Positions 54,042 through 62,840 of a stretch of DNA of 64,000 nucleotides are shown one piece after another. Position numbers and translations under genes: made by a program. Each line of letters starts with the position of its first letter. Within the stretch, counting starts at the first letter, position 1. Source of the DNA: Archaeoglobus veneficus SNP6 (lineage in GTDB: Archaea; Halobacteriota; Archaeoglobi; Archaeoglobales; Archaeoglobaceae); assembly GCF_000194625.1 (NCBI RefSeq), contig NC_015320.1:1348612-1412611 (forward strand), given 5' to 3'. The notes under the pieces are model-generated. The model was not told the DNA's origin, did not search any database, and was given only the letters and a program-made list of their open reading frames with translations.

Positions 54042-55223
54042 ATGGACGTAGGCGAGATGCTTGAAACGTACTTCGAAAGACTCTCGGAAGTGGCAGAATC
54101 TGAGAAGTACAAGCAGTGTCTTCAGTGCGGTACGTGCGGCGGTTCGTGTCCTTATGGTATTGCCTCACCTTTCACTCCGAGAAGGATGATTTTGGCTATC
54201 AGAGCAAAACTTGTTGATGAAATTCTCGAAAGTGGGGCTCACTGGCTGTGTACTTCCTGCTATACGTGCAGCTACAGATGCCCCAGTCAGATCCCCCTTA
54301 CCGACGGCATAATTCCGGCTCTGCGTGAGCTTTCGCTACTTGAAGGTAACCCGCCCGAGGAGCTTGCTGCAGCGCTGATGAACATAGCACGCTACGGTAA
54401 TCCCTTCAGAGAGTCTCCGAGAAAGAGGGACAACTGGACAAAGGAAGTGGAGTTTGAAGTACCTACACTATCAAAGAAGAAAAGTGCTGACGTTCTCTTT
54501 ATCCCTGAGTGCTTTGGGTCATACCACCGGAGGTGTAAGGAGATCACCAAAGCCTTCGCCGAGGTTATGTACCTCCTTGGAACAGACTTTGCAATTCTTG
54601 GCAACGAGGAGCGGTGCATTGGCGATTTAACCCGCCTCAGCGGAGAGTTTGGGTTGTTTGAAGACCTCGTGGAGAAGAACATAAAGACATTCGAGAAGTA
54701 CGAATTCAATAGAATTGTGACGCACGATGCGCATGCGTACAACGCGCTAAGGCGTGAATATCCGAAGTACGGCTTCGAGAAAGAAGTGCTGCATCACACA
54801 CAGTTCCTGTTTGAAAACCTCGACAAGTTGAAGGACATGTTCAACGAGCTGGATTACGTCGTAACCTACCACGACTCGTGCTATGTCGGGAGAAGGAACG
54901 GAATCTTTGATGAGCCCCGTCAGGTGATTCAGGCGATTCCCGGCATAAAGTTCGTGGAGATGAAGAGGACAAGAGAGAACGCACTCTGCTGTGGAGGTGG
55001 AGGTGGCGGGGTCTGGCTTGATAGCTTCATAAAAGAGTTTCTCAAAGAGAGACCTGCGGAAGACAGGGTTAGAGAGGCTGCTCTGGTTGGAGCGAACGTC
55101 ATTGTTACGGCGTGCACGCTTGATGTGCCCATGTTCGAAGATGCACTCAAAATGACAGGTCTCGAAGGTCAGATTGAGGTAAAGGACATCTCAGAACTCG
55201 TACTTGAAGCGATCAAGGGGTGA
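54042..55223 (+). CDS. Soluble HdrC-HdrB fusion (HdrD-like) iron-sulfur protein
   Basis: 393 residues. Two [4Fe-4S] motifs at the N-terminus: C26/C29/C32/C36 and C70/C73/C76/C80. Two CCG domains follow. The first is degenerate: C157 and a single C192 remain, and the CxxC at the end is replaced by THDAHAY. The second has C280, C316-C317 (ALCCGGGG) and C358 but Asp361 in place of the last Cys (ACTLD). No membrane helix. In HdrD/HdrB the complete CCG pair holds non-cubane clusters that reduce heterodisulfide. Placed between the HdrA-MvhD fusion and etfBA, it may link these flavoproteins. Confidence 0.85.
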   Translation: MDVGEMLETYFERLSEVAESEKYKQCLQCGTCGGSCPYGIASPFTPRRMILAIRAKLVDEILESGAHWLCTSCYTCSYRCPSQIPLTDGIIPALRELSLLEGNPPEELAAALMNIARYGNPFRESPRKRDNWTKEVEFEVPTLSKKKSADVLFIPECFGSYHRRCKEITKAFAEVMYLLGTDFAILGNEERCIGDLTRLSGEFGLFEDLVEKNIKTFEKYEFNRIVTHDAHAYNALRREYPKYGFEKEVLHHTQFLFENLDKLKDMFNELDYVVTYHDSCYVGRRNGIFDEPRQVIQAIPGIKFVEMKRTRENALCCGGGGGGVWLDSFIKEFLKERPAEDRVREAALVGANVIVTACTLDVPMFEDALKMTGLEGQIEVKDISELVLEAIKG

Positions 55224-55227
55224 TACG

Positions 55228-55983
55228 ATGAAGATATGCGCGATCCTAAGGCTGGTTCCAGACCTCGTAGAGGAGATTGAAATCAGCGAGACGGAGATAA
55301 CTCCCTTCGCATACATTGCAAACGAGAGAGATGAGCACGCAGTTGAGGAAGCGCTCGTTCTGAAAGAGAAAAGCGGTGCAACTGTTGATGTTTTAGGCAT
55401 TGTCGACGAAGACACAGAAACGGAGATAGACGAACCCCTTGCAATGGCGTATGCAAAGGGCGCTGACAACCTGATCAAGGCAATCCTATCAAGGAGTACG
55501 TACAGAAGAATAGAAGTTGCAAAGGGACTTGCAGAATTTCTGAAGGACAAGGAATACGATGTCATAATGGTAGGCATTCAGGCGATAGATGCATTTGCAG
55601 GAACTCTCGGTGGAATGCTCGCCCGATGCATGGGAATTCCCTACATCGGTGGAGTCGTTGAAGCAGATGTTCAGGATGGCAACTTGGTCGTTAAAAAAGA
55701 ACTTGGTGGTGGCCTGCTGGGAGAATACAAAGTGTCTCTGCCTGCGGTCGTTGGAGTGGTGTCTGCAGAACGCCCGCTTAAGTTCGTTCCGTTTGCAAAG
55801 CTGAGGCAGGCGATGAAGAAGGCAGAAATCGAGGAAGTCGAAATAGAGGTTCCTGAACTCGAGGGAGTAGAGGTTCTGAGGTACTACGAACCGCCAAAGC
55901 CAGAGATAACGCTGCTCGAGGGCGAGCCCGAGGAAATAGCAGACAAGCTTGTAGAAGTGCTGAAGGAACTTTCCGTGCTGTGA
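55228..55983 (+). CDS. etfB: Electron transfer flavoprotein beta subunit
   Basis: 251 residues from ATG 55228, seven bases after AGGGGTGAT. LRLVPDLVEEIEISETEITP replaces the usual VKxVPDT start; NERDEHAVEEALVLKE and YDVIMVGIQAIDAFAGTLGGMLA match the Etf beta AMP/FAD-binding region. The C-terminal arm (about 190-251) that wraps the alpha subunit is present. Five bases separate the HdrD-like stop from the start, so this is the same transcript. Confidence 0.9.
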   Translation: MKICAILRLVPDLVEEIEISETEITPFAYIANERDEHAVEEALVLKEKSGATVDVLGIVDEDTETEIDEPLAMAYAKGADNLIKAILSRSTYRRIEVAKGLAEFLKDKEYDVIMVGIQAIDAFAGTLGGMLARCMGIPYIGGVVEADVQDGNLVVKKELGGGLLGEYKVSLPAVVGVVSAERPLKFVPFAKLRQAMKKAEIEEVEIEVPELEGVEVLRYYEPPKPEITLLEGEPEEIADKLVEVLKELSVL

Positions 55984-55992
55984 GGTGGTACG

Positions 55993-56931
55993 ATGGACGT
56001 TCTCGTCTTTGCAGAAGTTATAGAAAATGAGGTTCAGGACATTACCTACGAGCTCGTTGGAAAAGCAAAGCAGCTTGCCAGCGAACTTGGGGGTAAAGCT
56101 GTAACCCTCGTTATCGGAAATCCAGACGTGAGCAACATCAACAGCGATGTGATTCAGGTTGATGCCGGCGATCCCTCGCCATGGCACTACGCAATCGTTG
56201 AGAAGGTATATGAAAGAGTAAAACCTGCAGCAATCCTCTTCGGCAATACATCCGCAAGTCTCGACGTTGCATCTCAGTTTGCAGCCCAGCTTGGCCTGCC
56301 CATTGCCACACTGGTTACCGAGATATCAGTCAGCGATGGCCAGTTCGTCGCAACTTCCATTGCATACGGTGGAAAGATAATGGTAGACCTTGCAGTAAAG
56401 AGTCCGGGAGTTTTCGTCGTTAACAGAGGTAGCTTCCAGGCAGAAGACGGAAAGGGAGAAGTTGGTTCTGTTGAGAAGCTCAGCCTTGACGAACTTGGAG
56501 TCAGCGATGGCGTGGAGTTCGTCGGATACATAAAGCCAGAAGTGGAAGACGTGGACATATCCAAGGCTGACATCGTTGTTTCTGTAGGCAGAGGTATTGG
56601 CGACGAAGCGAACATTGAGCTTGCAGAGGAGCTTGCAGAAGTCCTTGGAGGTGTTGTTGCAGGTTCCCGTCCGATCATAGATTCTGGATGGCTTCCAAAG
56701 ACAAGGCAGGTTGGAAGGAGCGGCAAAACCGTCGTTGGCAAACTCTACCTTGCTCTTGGTATAAGTGGGGCTACCGAGCACGTTGAGGGTGTAAAGGCCA
56801 AGAATGTGATTGCAATAAATACAGACAGAGACGCGCCAATCTTCAGAATTGCAAGGTGTGGGGCTGTTGCTGACGTGCTTGAGCTCGTGCCTGTGCTGAT
56901 AGACAAGATCAGAGAGATCAAGGGAGAGTAA
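55993..56931 (+). CDS. etfA: Electron transfer flavoprotein alpha subunit
   Basis: 312 residues. N-terminal domain (1-190) and the C-terminal FAD domain with GSRPIIDSGWLPKTRQVGRSGKTV, LYLALGISGATEHVEG and INTDRDAPIFRIARCG. These are the SR, GxSG, GISGxxxH and DxxAPIF elements that hold FAD. The Q usual in SGAIQH is E here. Downstream, 120 bases with a new promoter precede hdrA. Confidence 0.92.
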   Translation: MDVLVFAEVIENEVQDITYELVGKAKQLASELGGKAVTLVIGNPDVSNINSDVIQVDAGDPSPWHYAIVEKVYERVKPAAILFGNTSASLDVASQFAAQLGLPIATLVTEISVSDGQFVATSIAYGGKIMVDLAVKSPGVFVVNRGSFQAEDGKGEVGSVEKLSLDELGVSDGVEFVGYIKPEVEDVDISKADIVVSVGRGIGDEANIELAEELAEVLGGVVAGSRPIIDSGWLPKTRQVGRSGKTVVGKLYLALGISGATEHVEGVKAKNVIAINTDRDAPIFRIARCGAVADVLELVPVLIDKIREIKGE

Positions 56932-57051
56932 CATGCCCGGAAATGTAGATTATTGTTCATTATGTTTTTGTAAATTTTCATCTTTTATAATATCACGTTA
57001 CTCAGTTACACTTCTGGATGAAAAATCACTACATTTTAATAAGGTGATCAC

Positions 57052-59031
57052 ATGGGTGAGGACGACATAAAGATAGGTGTCTACGTTTGCCATTGTGGTA
57101 GAAATATCGCCGAAAAAGTCAGGATAGATGAGGTCGTGGAGTTTGCAAAAACACTCCCTAATGTCGCCGTTGTTAAAGACTACAAGTACATGTGCTCCGA
57201 CCCTGGCCAGGAACTCATCGTGAAGGATATACAGGAAATGGGTATAAACAGGGTTGTCGTTGCCGCTTGCAGCCCGACACTTCACGAACAGACATTCAGA
57301 AACGCCTGCAGGAGGGCTGGTCTTAACCCGTACCTCTTTCAGATGGCAAACATAAGAGAGCTTGACGCCTGGGTTACTGAAGATGTCAGAAGCGCGACGG
57401 AAAAAGCGAAAGCCTTCGTGAGAGCAGCTGTCAATCGCGTCGCAATTCACGAGGAGCTCGAAGTTGGTAGAGCAAGAATAAACCCAAACGTGCTGATTAT
57501 AGGTGGCGGTATTGCCGGTATTTCTGCTGCGCTCGTTCTCGCCGACGCGGGCGTAAAGGTGTATCTCGTTGAGAGAGAAGCTACAATAGGCGGCAACATG
57601 GCCAAGTTCGACAAAACGTTTCCAACTCTCGATTGCGCTGCGTGCATTCTGACCCCTAAGATGACTGCCGTCAAAGCCCATCCGAACATCGAGTTGCTGA
57701 CGTATGCAGAAGTTGAGGAGGTCAGCGGCTATATTGGCAACTTCAGGGTTAAAATAAGAAAGAAGCCGAGGTACGTGAAGGAGGATCTCTGTATAGGCTG
57801 CTATCAGTGTGTCGAAGACTGTCTGTTCGCTGAACCGCTATTTCCGTCTGAGTTTGATGCTGGTCTCGGGAAGAGGAAGCCAATCCACATCCCGTTTCCG
57901 CAGGCTGTCCCCCTCGTTCCCTTTATCGATCCAAACACCTGTATGTGGCTTACGAGCAAGAAGTGCCCTCAGTACTGCGTGGAAGCGTGTGAGCCAGATG
58001 CAATCGATTTCAGTATGAGTGATGAGTTCGTTGAAGTAGAAGTGGGGACAATAATAGTGGCTACCGGATATAAGACGTTCGATGCTTCGAGAATTCCGCA
58101 GTACGGCTACGGGAGGTACGAGAACGTTTACACATCCCTTCAGGTTGAGAGGATGCTCAACTCCACCGGCCCGACAGGTGGAGAAGTTCTGCTCGCCAAC
58201 GGCAAAAAGCCGGAGAGTGTTGCCATAATACACTGCGTCGGTAGCAGGGATGAGAACTACAACAAGTACTGCTCGAAAGTCTGCTGTATGTACTCCATCA
58301 AGCTTGCCCGCCTCGTAAAAGAGAGAACCGGTGCGGAGGTCTACAACTTCTATATTGACGTGAGGGCTGCAGGTAAGGCGTACGAGGAGTTCTACAAGCG
58401 AGTGATGAGCGAGGGCGTTTACTTCATCCGTGGCAGGGTTGCGGAAGTGACTGACATTGCAAAAAGCCCGGAGGAGGAGGGCAAACTCGTAGTCGTTGCT
58501 GAAGACACATTGCTCGGCAGGGTTCGCAGAATTCCCGTTGACATGGTCATACTCTCAGTCGGTCTCGAGCCTCAGAGCGATGCAGACAGAATAAGAAACA
58601 TGCTTAAGCTGTCGTGCTCACAGGACGGCTGGTTCTTGGAGCGACATCCGAAGCTTGCTCCCGTTGCGACTGCCACAGAGGGTATATTCGTTGCAGGCTG
58701 CTGTCAGGGGCCGAAGGACATACCCGAGACCGTTGCTCAGGCAGAAGCAGCTGCAGGAGAGGCGCTGTCACTCATACAGCGTGGTGAGGTTGAACTTGAG
58801 CCGAATATAGCTTTCATAAGAGAGGAGCGCTGCTCGGGCTGCAGAATATGCATAGGAATGTGCCCGTACGGAGCCATATCCTTTGACGAAGAGAAGGGTG
58901 TAGCTGTTGTAAATCCGGCCATGTGTAGAGGATGCGGCACATGTGTTGCTGCTTGCCCGTCAAAGGCGGCCCAGCAGTACCTGTTCAGAGACGAGCAGAT
59001 ATATGCTGAAATAGAAGGAGTTCTGCTGTAA
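57052..59031 (+). CDS. hdrA: Heterodisulfide reductase subunit A, classical form
   Basis: 659 residues, start ATG 57052 behind AAGGTGATCAC, an ideal Shine-Dalgarno. N-terminal GVYVCHCGRNIAEKV; FAD domain LIIGGGIAGISAALVLADAG (about 147); the HdrA hallmark KTFPTLDCAACILTPKM; central CIGCYQCVEDC; C-terminal ferredoxin motifs CSGCRICIGMCPYG (about 595) and CRGCGTCVAACPS (about 630). The flavin of HdrA bifurcates electrons between ferredoxin and the HdrBC side. HdrB and HdrC genes do not follow; MvhD does. Confidence 0.93.
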   Translation: MGEDDIKIGVYVCHCGRNIAEKVRIDEVVEFAKTLPNVAVVKDYKYMCSDPGQELIVKDIQEMGINRVVVAACSPTLHEQTFRNACRRAGLNPYLFQMANIRELDAWVTEDVRSATEKAKAFVRAAVNRVAIHEELEVGRARINPNVLIIGGGIAGISAALVLADAGVKVYLVEREATIGGNMAKFDKTFPTLDCAACILTPKMTAVKAHPNIELLTYAEVEEVSGYIGNFRVKIRKKPRYVKEDLCIGCYQCVEDCLFAEPLFPSEFDAGLGKRKPIHIPFPQAVPLVPFIDPNTCMWLTSKKCPQYCVEACEPDAIDFSMSDEFVEVEVGTIIVATGYKTFDASRIPQYGYGRYENVYTSLQVERMLNSTGPTGGEVLLANGKKPESVAIIHCVGSRDENYNKYCSKVCCMYSIKLARLVKERTGAEVYNFYIDVRAAGKAYEEFYKRVMSEGVYFIRGRVAEVTDIAKSPEEEGKLVVVAEDTLLGRVRRIPVDMVILSVGLEPQSDADRIRNMLKLSCSQDGWFLERHPKLAPVATATEGIFVAGCCQGPKDIPETVAQAEAAAGEALSLIQRGEVELEPNIAFIREERCSGCRICIGMCPYGAISFDEEKGVAVVNPAMCRGCGTCVAACPSKAAQQYLFRDEQIYAEIEGVLL

Positions 59032-59044
59032 GGGGGGTTCTGCT

Positions 59045-59458
59045 GTGAGTGAATTCGAGCCGAAGATAGTGGGGATATTCTGCAACTGGTGCTCTTATAT
59101 GGCCGCAAATCTTGCTGGAACTGCAAGAATGAAGTACCCTCCGAATCTGAGGGTTGTTAGAGTAATGTGTTCGGGCAGAATAGACCCCCAGTTCGTTTTC
59201 TATGCATTCAAAAATGGGGCCGACGGTGTTCTGCTTGCAGGCTGTCACCCACCAACGGACTGCCACTACATTGAGGGTAACGTCAAGTGTTTGAGGCGTT
59301 ACAGGCTTCTCAGGAAACTCCTTCCGCAGTTCGGAATAGAGCCTGAAAGACTCAGGCTTGAGTGGATTTCTGCAAGCGAGGCGGACAAACTGAAGAGGGT
59401 TGCGGAGGAGTTTGTTGAAGAACTCAGGAAGCTTGGACCCCTGGAGGCGAAAAGATGA
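59045..59458 (+). CDS. mvhD: Methyl-viologen-reducing hydrogenase delta subunit
   Basis: 137 residues from GTG 59045 with AGGGGGG upstream. VGIFCNWCSYMAANLAG, RVMCSGRIDPQFVFYAF and LLAGCHPPTDCHYIEGN are the conserved MvhD cysteines binding a [2Fe-2S] cluster. It connects the hydrogenase to HdrA. The stop overlaps the mvhG start. Confidence 0.94.
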   Translation: MSEFEPKIVGIFCNWCSYMAANLAGTARMKYPPNLRVVRVMCSGRIDPQFVFYAFKNGADGVLLAGCHPPTDCHYIEGNVKCLRRYRLLRKLLPQFGIEPERLRLEWISASEADKLKRVAEEFVEELRKLGPLEAKR

Positions 59459-60438
59459 AACCAAAGGTTGCTCTTTACTGGTGCGCAAGCTGTGGTGGTT
59501 GCGAGGAAGCTGTCGTGGATTTAGCAGAGGCAATACTCGATGTGGTTGAGAAGGTTGACATAGTGTTCTGGCCCGTTGCCATGGACTTCAAGAGAGAGGA
59601 TGTAGAGGCTCTGGAAGATGGAGAAATAGTTGCAAGTTTTATAAACGGAGCAATAAGGTTTTCCGAGCACGTCGAAATGGTAGAACTGCTCAGGAAGAAA
59701 TCCAAGCTCGTCTTTGCCTTTGGGGCATGTGCGTGCTTTGGCGGAATTCCAGGGCTTGCAAACTGCTGCAGCAGTGACGAGATATTTGATTACGTTTACC
59801 GCGATTCTCCAACTGTCGTGAATCCCGACGATGTCAGACCTACTCCCGGCTGCGAAGCTTGCAACGTCAGGCTCGACGTTCCAGAGTTCCTCGACGAGTG
59901 CAAGGCACTCGATGAAGTTATAGATGTCGATTACTACATTCCCGGTTGCCCCCCTTCAGTCAACATCATAGTCGATGCCTTCACAGCCCTTCTCGAAGGA
60001 AACCTCCCGCCCAAAGGCTCTGTTCTTGCATCCCAGAAGTCCGTTTGTCACGATTGCAGGCTTAACGAGACAAAGCCCGAAAAGATCCTCATTAAAGAGT
60101 TCAAACGCGTCTGGGAAGCTGAACCTGAGCCAGATAAATGTTTACTCGCTCAGGGCTTCCTCTGTCTTGGCCCAGTTACGAGGGGTGGATGTGGAGCGCT
60201 GTGTGTTGGCGGGAACATGCCATGCACGGGCTGTTTTGGCCCCCTCGACGGTGTTATGGACTACGGAGCCAAAGCACTGTCGTACATAGCATCCATCGTG
60301 GATTCCATGGATGAGGAGGAAATTGACAGAATTCTCGAGAAGATTCCAGATCCTCTTGGCCTATTTTACAAGTACTCCCTTCCAAAGTCCTTGCTTGGGG
60401 GCAGAATTCGAAGGGTTGCTGGAGGTGATGACGTTTGA
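59455..60438 (+). CDS. mvhG: F420-nonreducing [NiFe] hydrogenase small subunit
   Basis: 327 residues. ALYWCASCGGCEEAVVDLAE provides the proximal-cluster CxxC; FGACACFGGIPGLANCC and YIPGCPPSVNII follow. CDDCR-like CHDCR and CLGPVTRGGCGALCVGGNMPC-type segments bind the medial and distal [4Fe-4S] clusters. No twin-arginine signal, so it is cytoplasmic. Overlaps both neighbours by four bases. Confidence 0.93.
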   Translation: MKPKVALYWCASCGGCEEAVVDLAEAILDVVEKVDIVFWPVAMDFKREDVEALEDGEIVASFINGAIRFSEHVEMVELLRKKSKLVFAFGACACFGGIPGLANCCSSDEIFDYVYRDSPTVVNPDDVRPTPGCEACNVRLDVPEFLDECKALDEVIDVDYYIPGCPPSVNIIVDAFTALLEGNLPPKGSVLASQKSVCHDCRLNETKPEKILIKEFKRVWEAEPEPDKCLLAQGFLCLGPVTRGGCGALCVGGNMPCTGCFGPLDGVMDYGAKALSYIASIVDSMDEEEIDRILEKIPDPLGLFYKYSLPKSLLGGRIRRVAGGDDV

Positions 60439-61895
60439 GCACCAAAATCACAATTGATCCTGTTACGAGGCTCGAAGGACACGGAAAGATAGAGATTATA
60501 CTCAACGAGGAGGGAAACGTCGACAGGGCATACTTTGTCATCCCTGAACTGAGGGGATTTGAGAAGTTCTGTGTAGGAAGAGTTGCCGAGGACATGCCTC
60601 AGATAACCGAAAGAATCTGCGGTGTTTGTCCCACTGCCCACCACACTGCCTCGACAAAAGCTCTCGACGACCTCTTTGGTGTTGAGCCTCCTCCGGCAGC
60701 GAGGAAGATAAGAGAACTGATTTACTCCCTGTTCATGCTTGAGGATCATGCACTCCACTTTTACATTCTCGGTGGCCCTGACTTTATAGTGGGACCAAAC
60801 GCGCCGAAAGCGGAGAGGAACGTTGTCGGTGTCATAAAAAAAGTCGGAGTTGAAGTGGGCAAGAAGGTAATAGGGATGCGAAAAGAGATCAGAGCCCTTA
60901 TGACACACCTCGGCGGAAAGGTAGTCCATCCAGTGTTCGGGCTGCCAGGAGGAGTGGCAAAAGGAATAAAGGAGGAAGAAAGAGATGGGATTATAAAGCT
61001 CGCCGAGAAAGGCGTCGAATTTGCAAAGTTTACTCTCGAAGTATTCCATGATATAGTCCTCAAAAATCAGGAGTACGTTGATTTAATTCTGTCCGATGCA
61101 TACAGGCACGAGACATACTACATGGGTCTCGTTGACGAGAACAATTGTGTGAACTTCTACGATGGTATGGTGCGTGTTGTGTCGCCAGAAGGCAAGGAAT
61201 ACGCGAAGTTCCACTGCAGTGAGTATGCTGACTACATTGCCGAGCATGTTGAGCCCTGGACGTACATGCGCTTCCCTTACCTCAAAAACGTGGGGTGGAA
61301 GGGTTTCGTTGATGGAGCCGAAAGCGGAATCTACAGCGTTGCTCCACTCGCAAGGCTGAACGCCGCTGAGGGCATGGCCACTCCAGAAGCGAACGAGGCA
61401 TACAATGAGATGTACGAAACAGTTGGCGAGAAGCCCGTACATTACAGCCTCGCGAACCACTGGGCGAGAGTAATTGAGATGGTCTATGCTGCAGAACGCC
61501 TCTTGGAGCTCGCAATGGATGATGAGCTAACGGATGGCTACATCAGAAACATTCCCGATGGGGTCGCGAGAAAAGAGGGCTTTGGTGTTGTCGAAGCTCC
61601 TCGTGGGACGCTATTCCACCACTACTGCAGCGATGAGAACGGAGTTCTCACGAAAGTCAACCTGATAGTTGCAACACAGCAGAATGCCGCTCGTATGGCG
61701 ATGGACATAGACAGAGTTGCGAAAGCCCTGATAAAGAACGGAAACGTAAATGACGGCATTCTGAACATGATAGAGATGGCCTTCAGAGCCTACGACCCCT
61801 GCCACGCGTGTGCAACTCACGCCATTGGTGAAATGCCTCTCAGAATAAACATACGCGGCCCCGACGGAGAGATTCTAAGGGAAATTAAGGTATGA
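60435..61895 (+). CDS. mvhA: F420-nonreducing [NiFe] hydrogenase large subunit
   Basis: 486 residues from a TTG at 60435, behind GGAGGTGAT. Ni ligands: RICGVC (C62, C65) and DPCHACATH (C456, C459). The 24 residues after H462 are the C-terminal extension normally removed when the metal centre is complete. VTRLEGHGKIEI is the N-terminal family mark. With MvhG and MvhD it oxidises H2 and gives electrons to HdrA. Confidence 0.95.
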   Translation: MSTKITIDPVTRLEGHGKIEIILNEEGNVDRAYFVIPELRGFEKFCVGRVAEDMPQITERICGVCPTAHHTASTKALDDLFGVEPPPAARKIRELIYSLFMLEDHALHFYILGGPDFIVGPNAPKAERNVVGVIKKVGVEVGKKVIGMRKEIRALMTHLGGKVVHPVFGLPGGVAKGIKEEERDGIIKLAEKGVEFAKFTLEVFHDIVLKNQEYVDLILSDAYRHETYYMGLVDENNCVNFYDGMVRVVSPEGKEYAKFHCSEYADYIAEHVEPWTYMRFPYLKNVGWKGFVDGAESGIYSVAPLARLNAAEGMATPEANEAYNEMYETVGEKPVHYSLANHWARVIEMVYAAERLLELAMDDELTDGYIRNIPDGVARKEGFGVVEAPRGTLFHHYCSDENGVLTKVNLIVATQQNAARMAMDIDRVAKALIKNGNVNDGILNMIEMAFRAYDPCHACATHAIGEMPLRINIRGPDGEILREIKV

Positions 61896-62314
61896 ACCTC
61901 GTGGTGTGCATAGGCAGCGAGACTGGCAATGACAGCTTTGGCCTGAGAGTTGCCAGACTCATAAAGGGAAAAGTTAGCGCGAGAATAGAGGAGGCTACAA
62001 ACTACATAGACCTGCTTACCTTCCTCTACGACGCAAGCTACGAGAAGCTGATTGTTGTGGATGCTGTTAGAGGAAACGAGGACTACAAACTCGTTGAGTT
62101 CGACGTCAGGGCCGATGGAAAAGTGAAGGCCCCGATGACGCACTCAATAACATTTTTCGATGCCGTCAGACTTGCAAAGGCCCTTGGAATTCTTCCCGAT
62201 AGAGTTATCGTCGTTGGGATGGAGATTGCCAGTGTTGAAGTGGAGGATGAGGGCAGGCTGGAGGAAGTTGCCGCGAAGGCTGCGGAGAGAGTTGCCGAGC
62301 TTTGTTCTGAGTAA
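61892..62314 (+). CDS. Hydrogenase maturation protease (M52 family)
   Basis: 140 residues. N-terminal VVCIGSETGNDSFGLRVARL corresponds to the family's GNxLxxDDGxG, with the Ni-sensing acidic residue in GND. IVVDAVRG and MTHSITFFDAVRLAKALG are the other conserved blocks. It would cut the MvhA tail after H462. ATGA overlap with mvhA confirms the pairing. A T-rich stretch with GTTTTATTTTTAG (about 62323-62335) may end transcription. Confidence 0.85.
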   Translation: MNLVVCIGSETGNDSFGLRVARLIKGKVSARIEEATNYIDLLTFLYDASYEKLIVVDAVRGNEDYKLVEFDVRADGKVKAPMTHSITFFDAVRLAKALGILPDRVIVVGMEIASVEVEDEGRLEEVAAKAAERVAELCSE

Positions 62315-62458
62315 GTTCATTGTGTTTTATTTTTAGTAATACGTGGAAGGTTGGGAATACACTGACATCGTCGGTTTAGCAGACAAAAAGCGAAATCATA
62401 AATTAATGATATTCCATTGTAAATAGGATGGGTGAAAGTCCATTACGGAGGAGCTGAT

Positions 62459-62773
62459 ATGAGCAATTTACGGTGGAGCGAGTTTATTAGAAAAATCGAA
62501 GAGGATGAAGAGCTCCAGAATAAAATCAAGGAGGATCCTGTTGCGGCAATCAGAGAGGTTGCTGCGACAATACCTGAACCGCTCAGGCGCGATGTCTGGA
62601 TTTACCGCATAGTTGTTATAGCGCTCGGTCTGACGGTGCTTGCTGTTGTCATTGGAGCCATCGTAATAACCATGGTAGACAAGACGACTCCCGATGTACT
62701 TGTTGCTCTTGGCTCCGCTGCGGTGGGTGCTTTAGCTGGACTGCTTGCTCCCTCTCCAGCGGGCGAAGGATGA
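62459..62773 (+). CDS. Small two-helix membrane protein of unknown function
   Basis: 104 residues from ATG 62459 (a GTG nine codons earlier would ignore GGAGGAG, which sits seven bases before the ATG). Charged helical N-terminus (FIRKIEEDEELQNKIKED) followed by two helices (about 47-70 and 77-95) and a short PSPAGEG tail. No family recognised. CATAAATTA about 60 bases upstream could be a TATA box. Confidence 0.55.
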   Translation: MSNLRWSEFIRKIEEDEELQNKIKEDPVAAIREVAATIPEPLRRDVWIYRIVVIALGLTVLAVVIGAIVITMVDKTTPDVLVALGSAAVGALAGLLAPSPAGEG

Positions 62774-62840
62774 ATCAACAGAAAAAACACAAGCAAAATC
62801 GCAAAGTTTTATATAGTAAATCATACCTACTGTAAACTGG

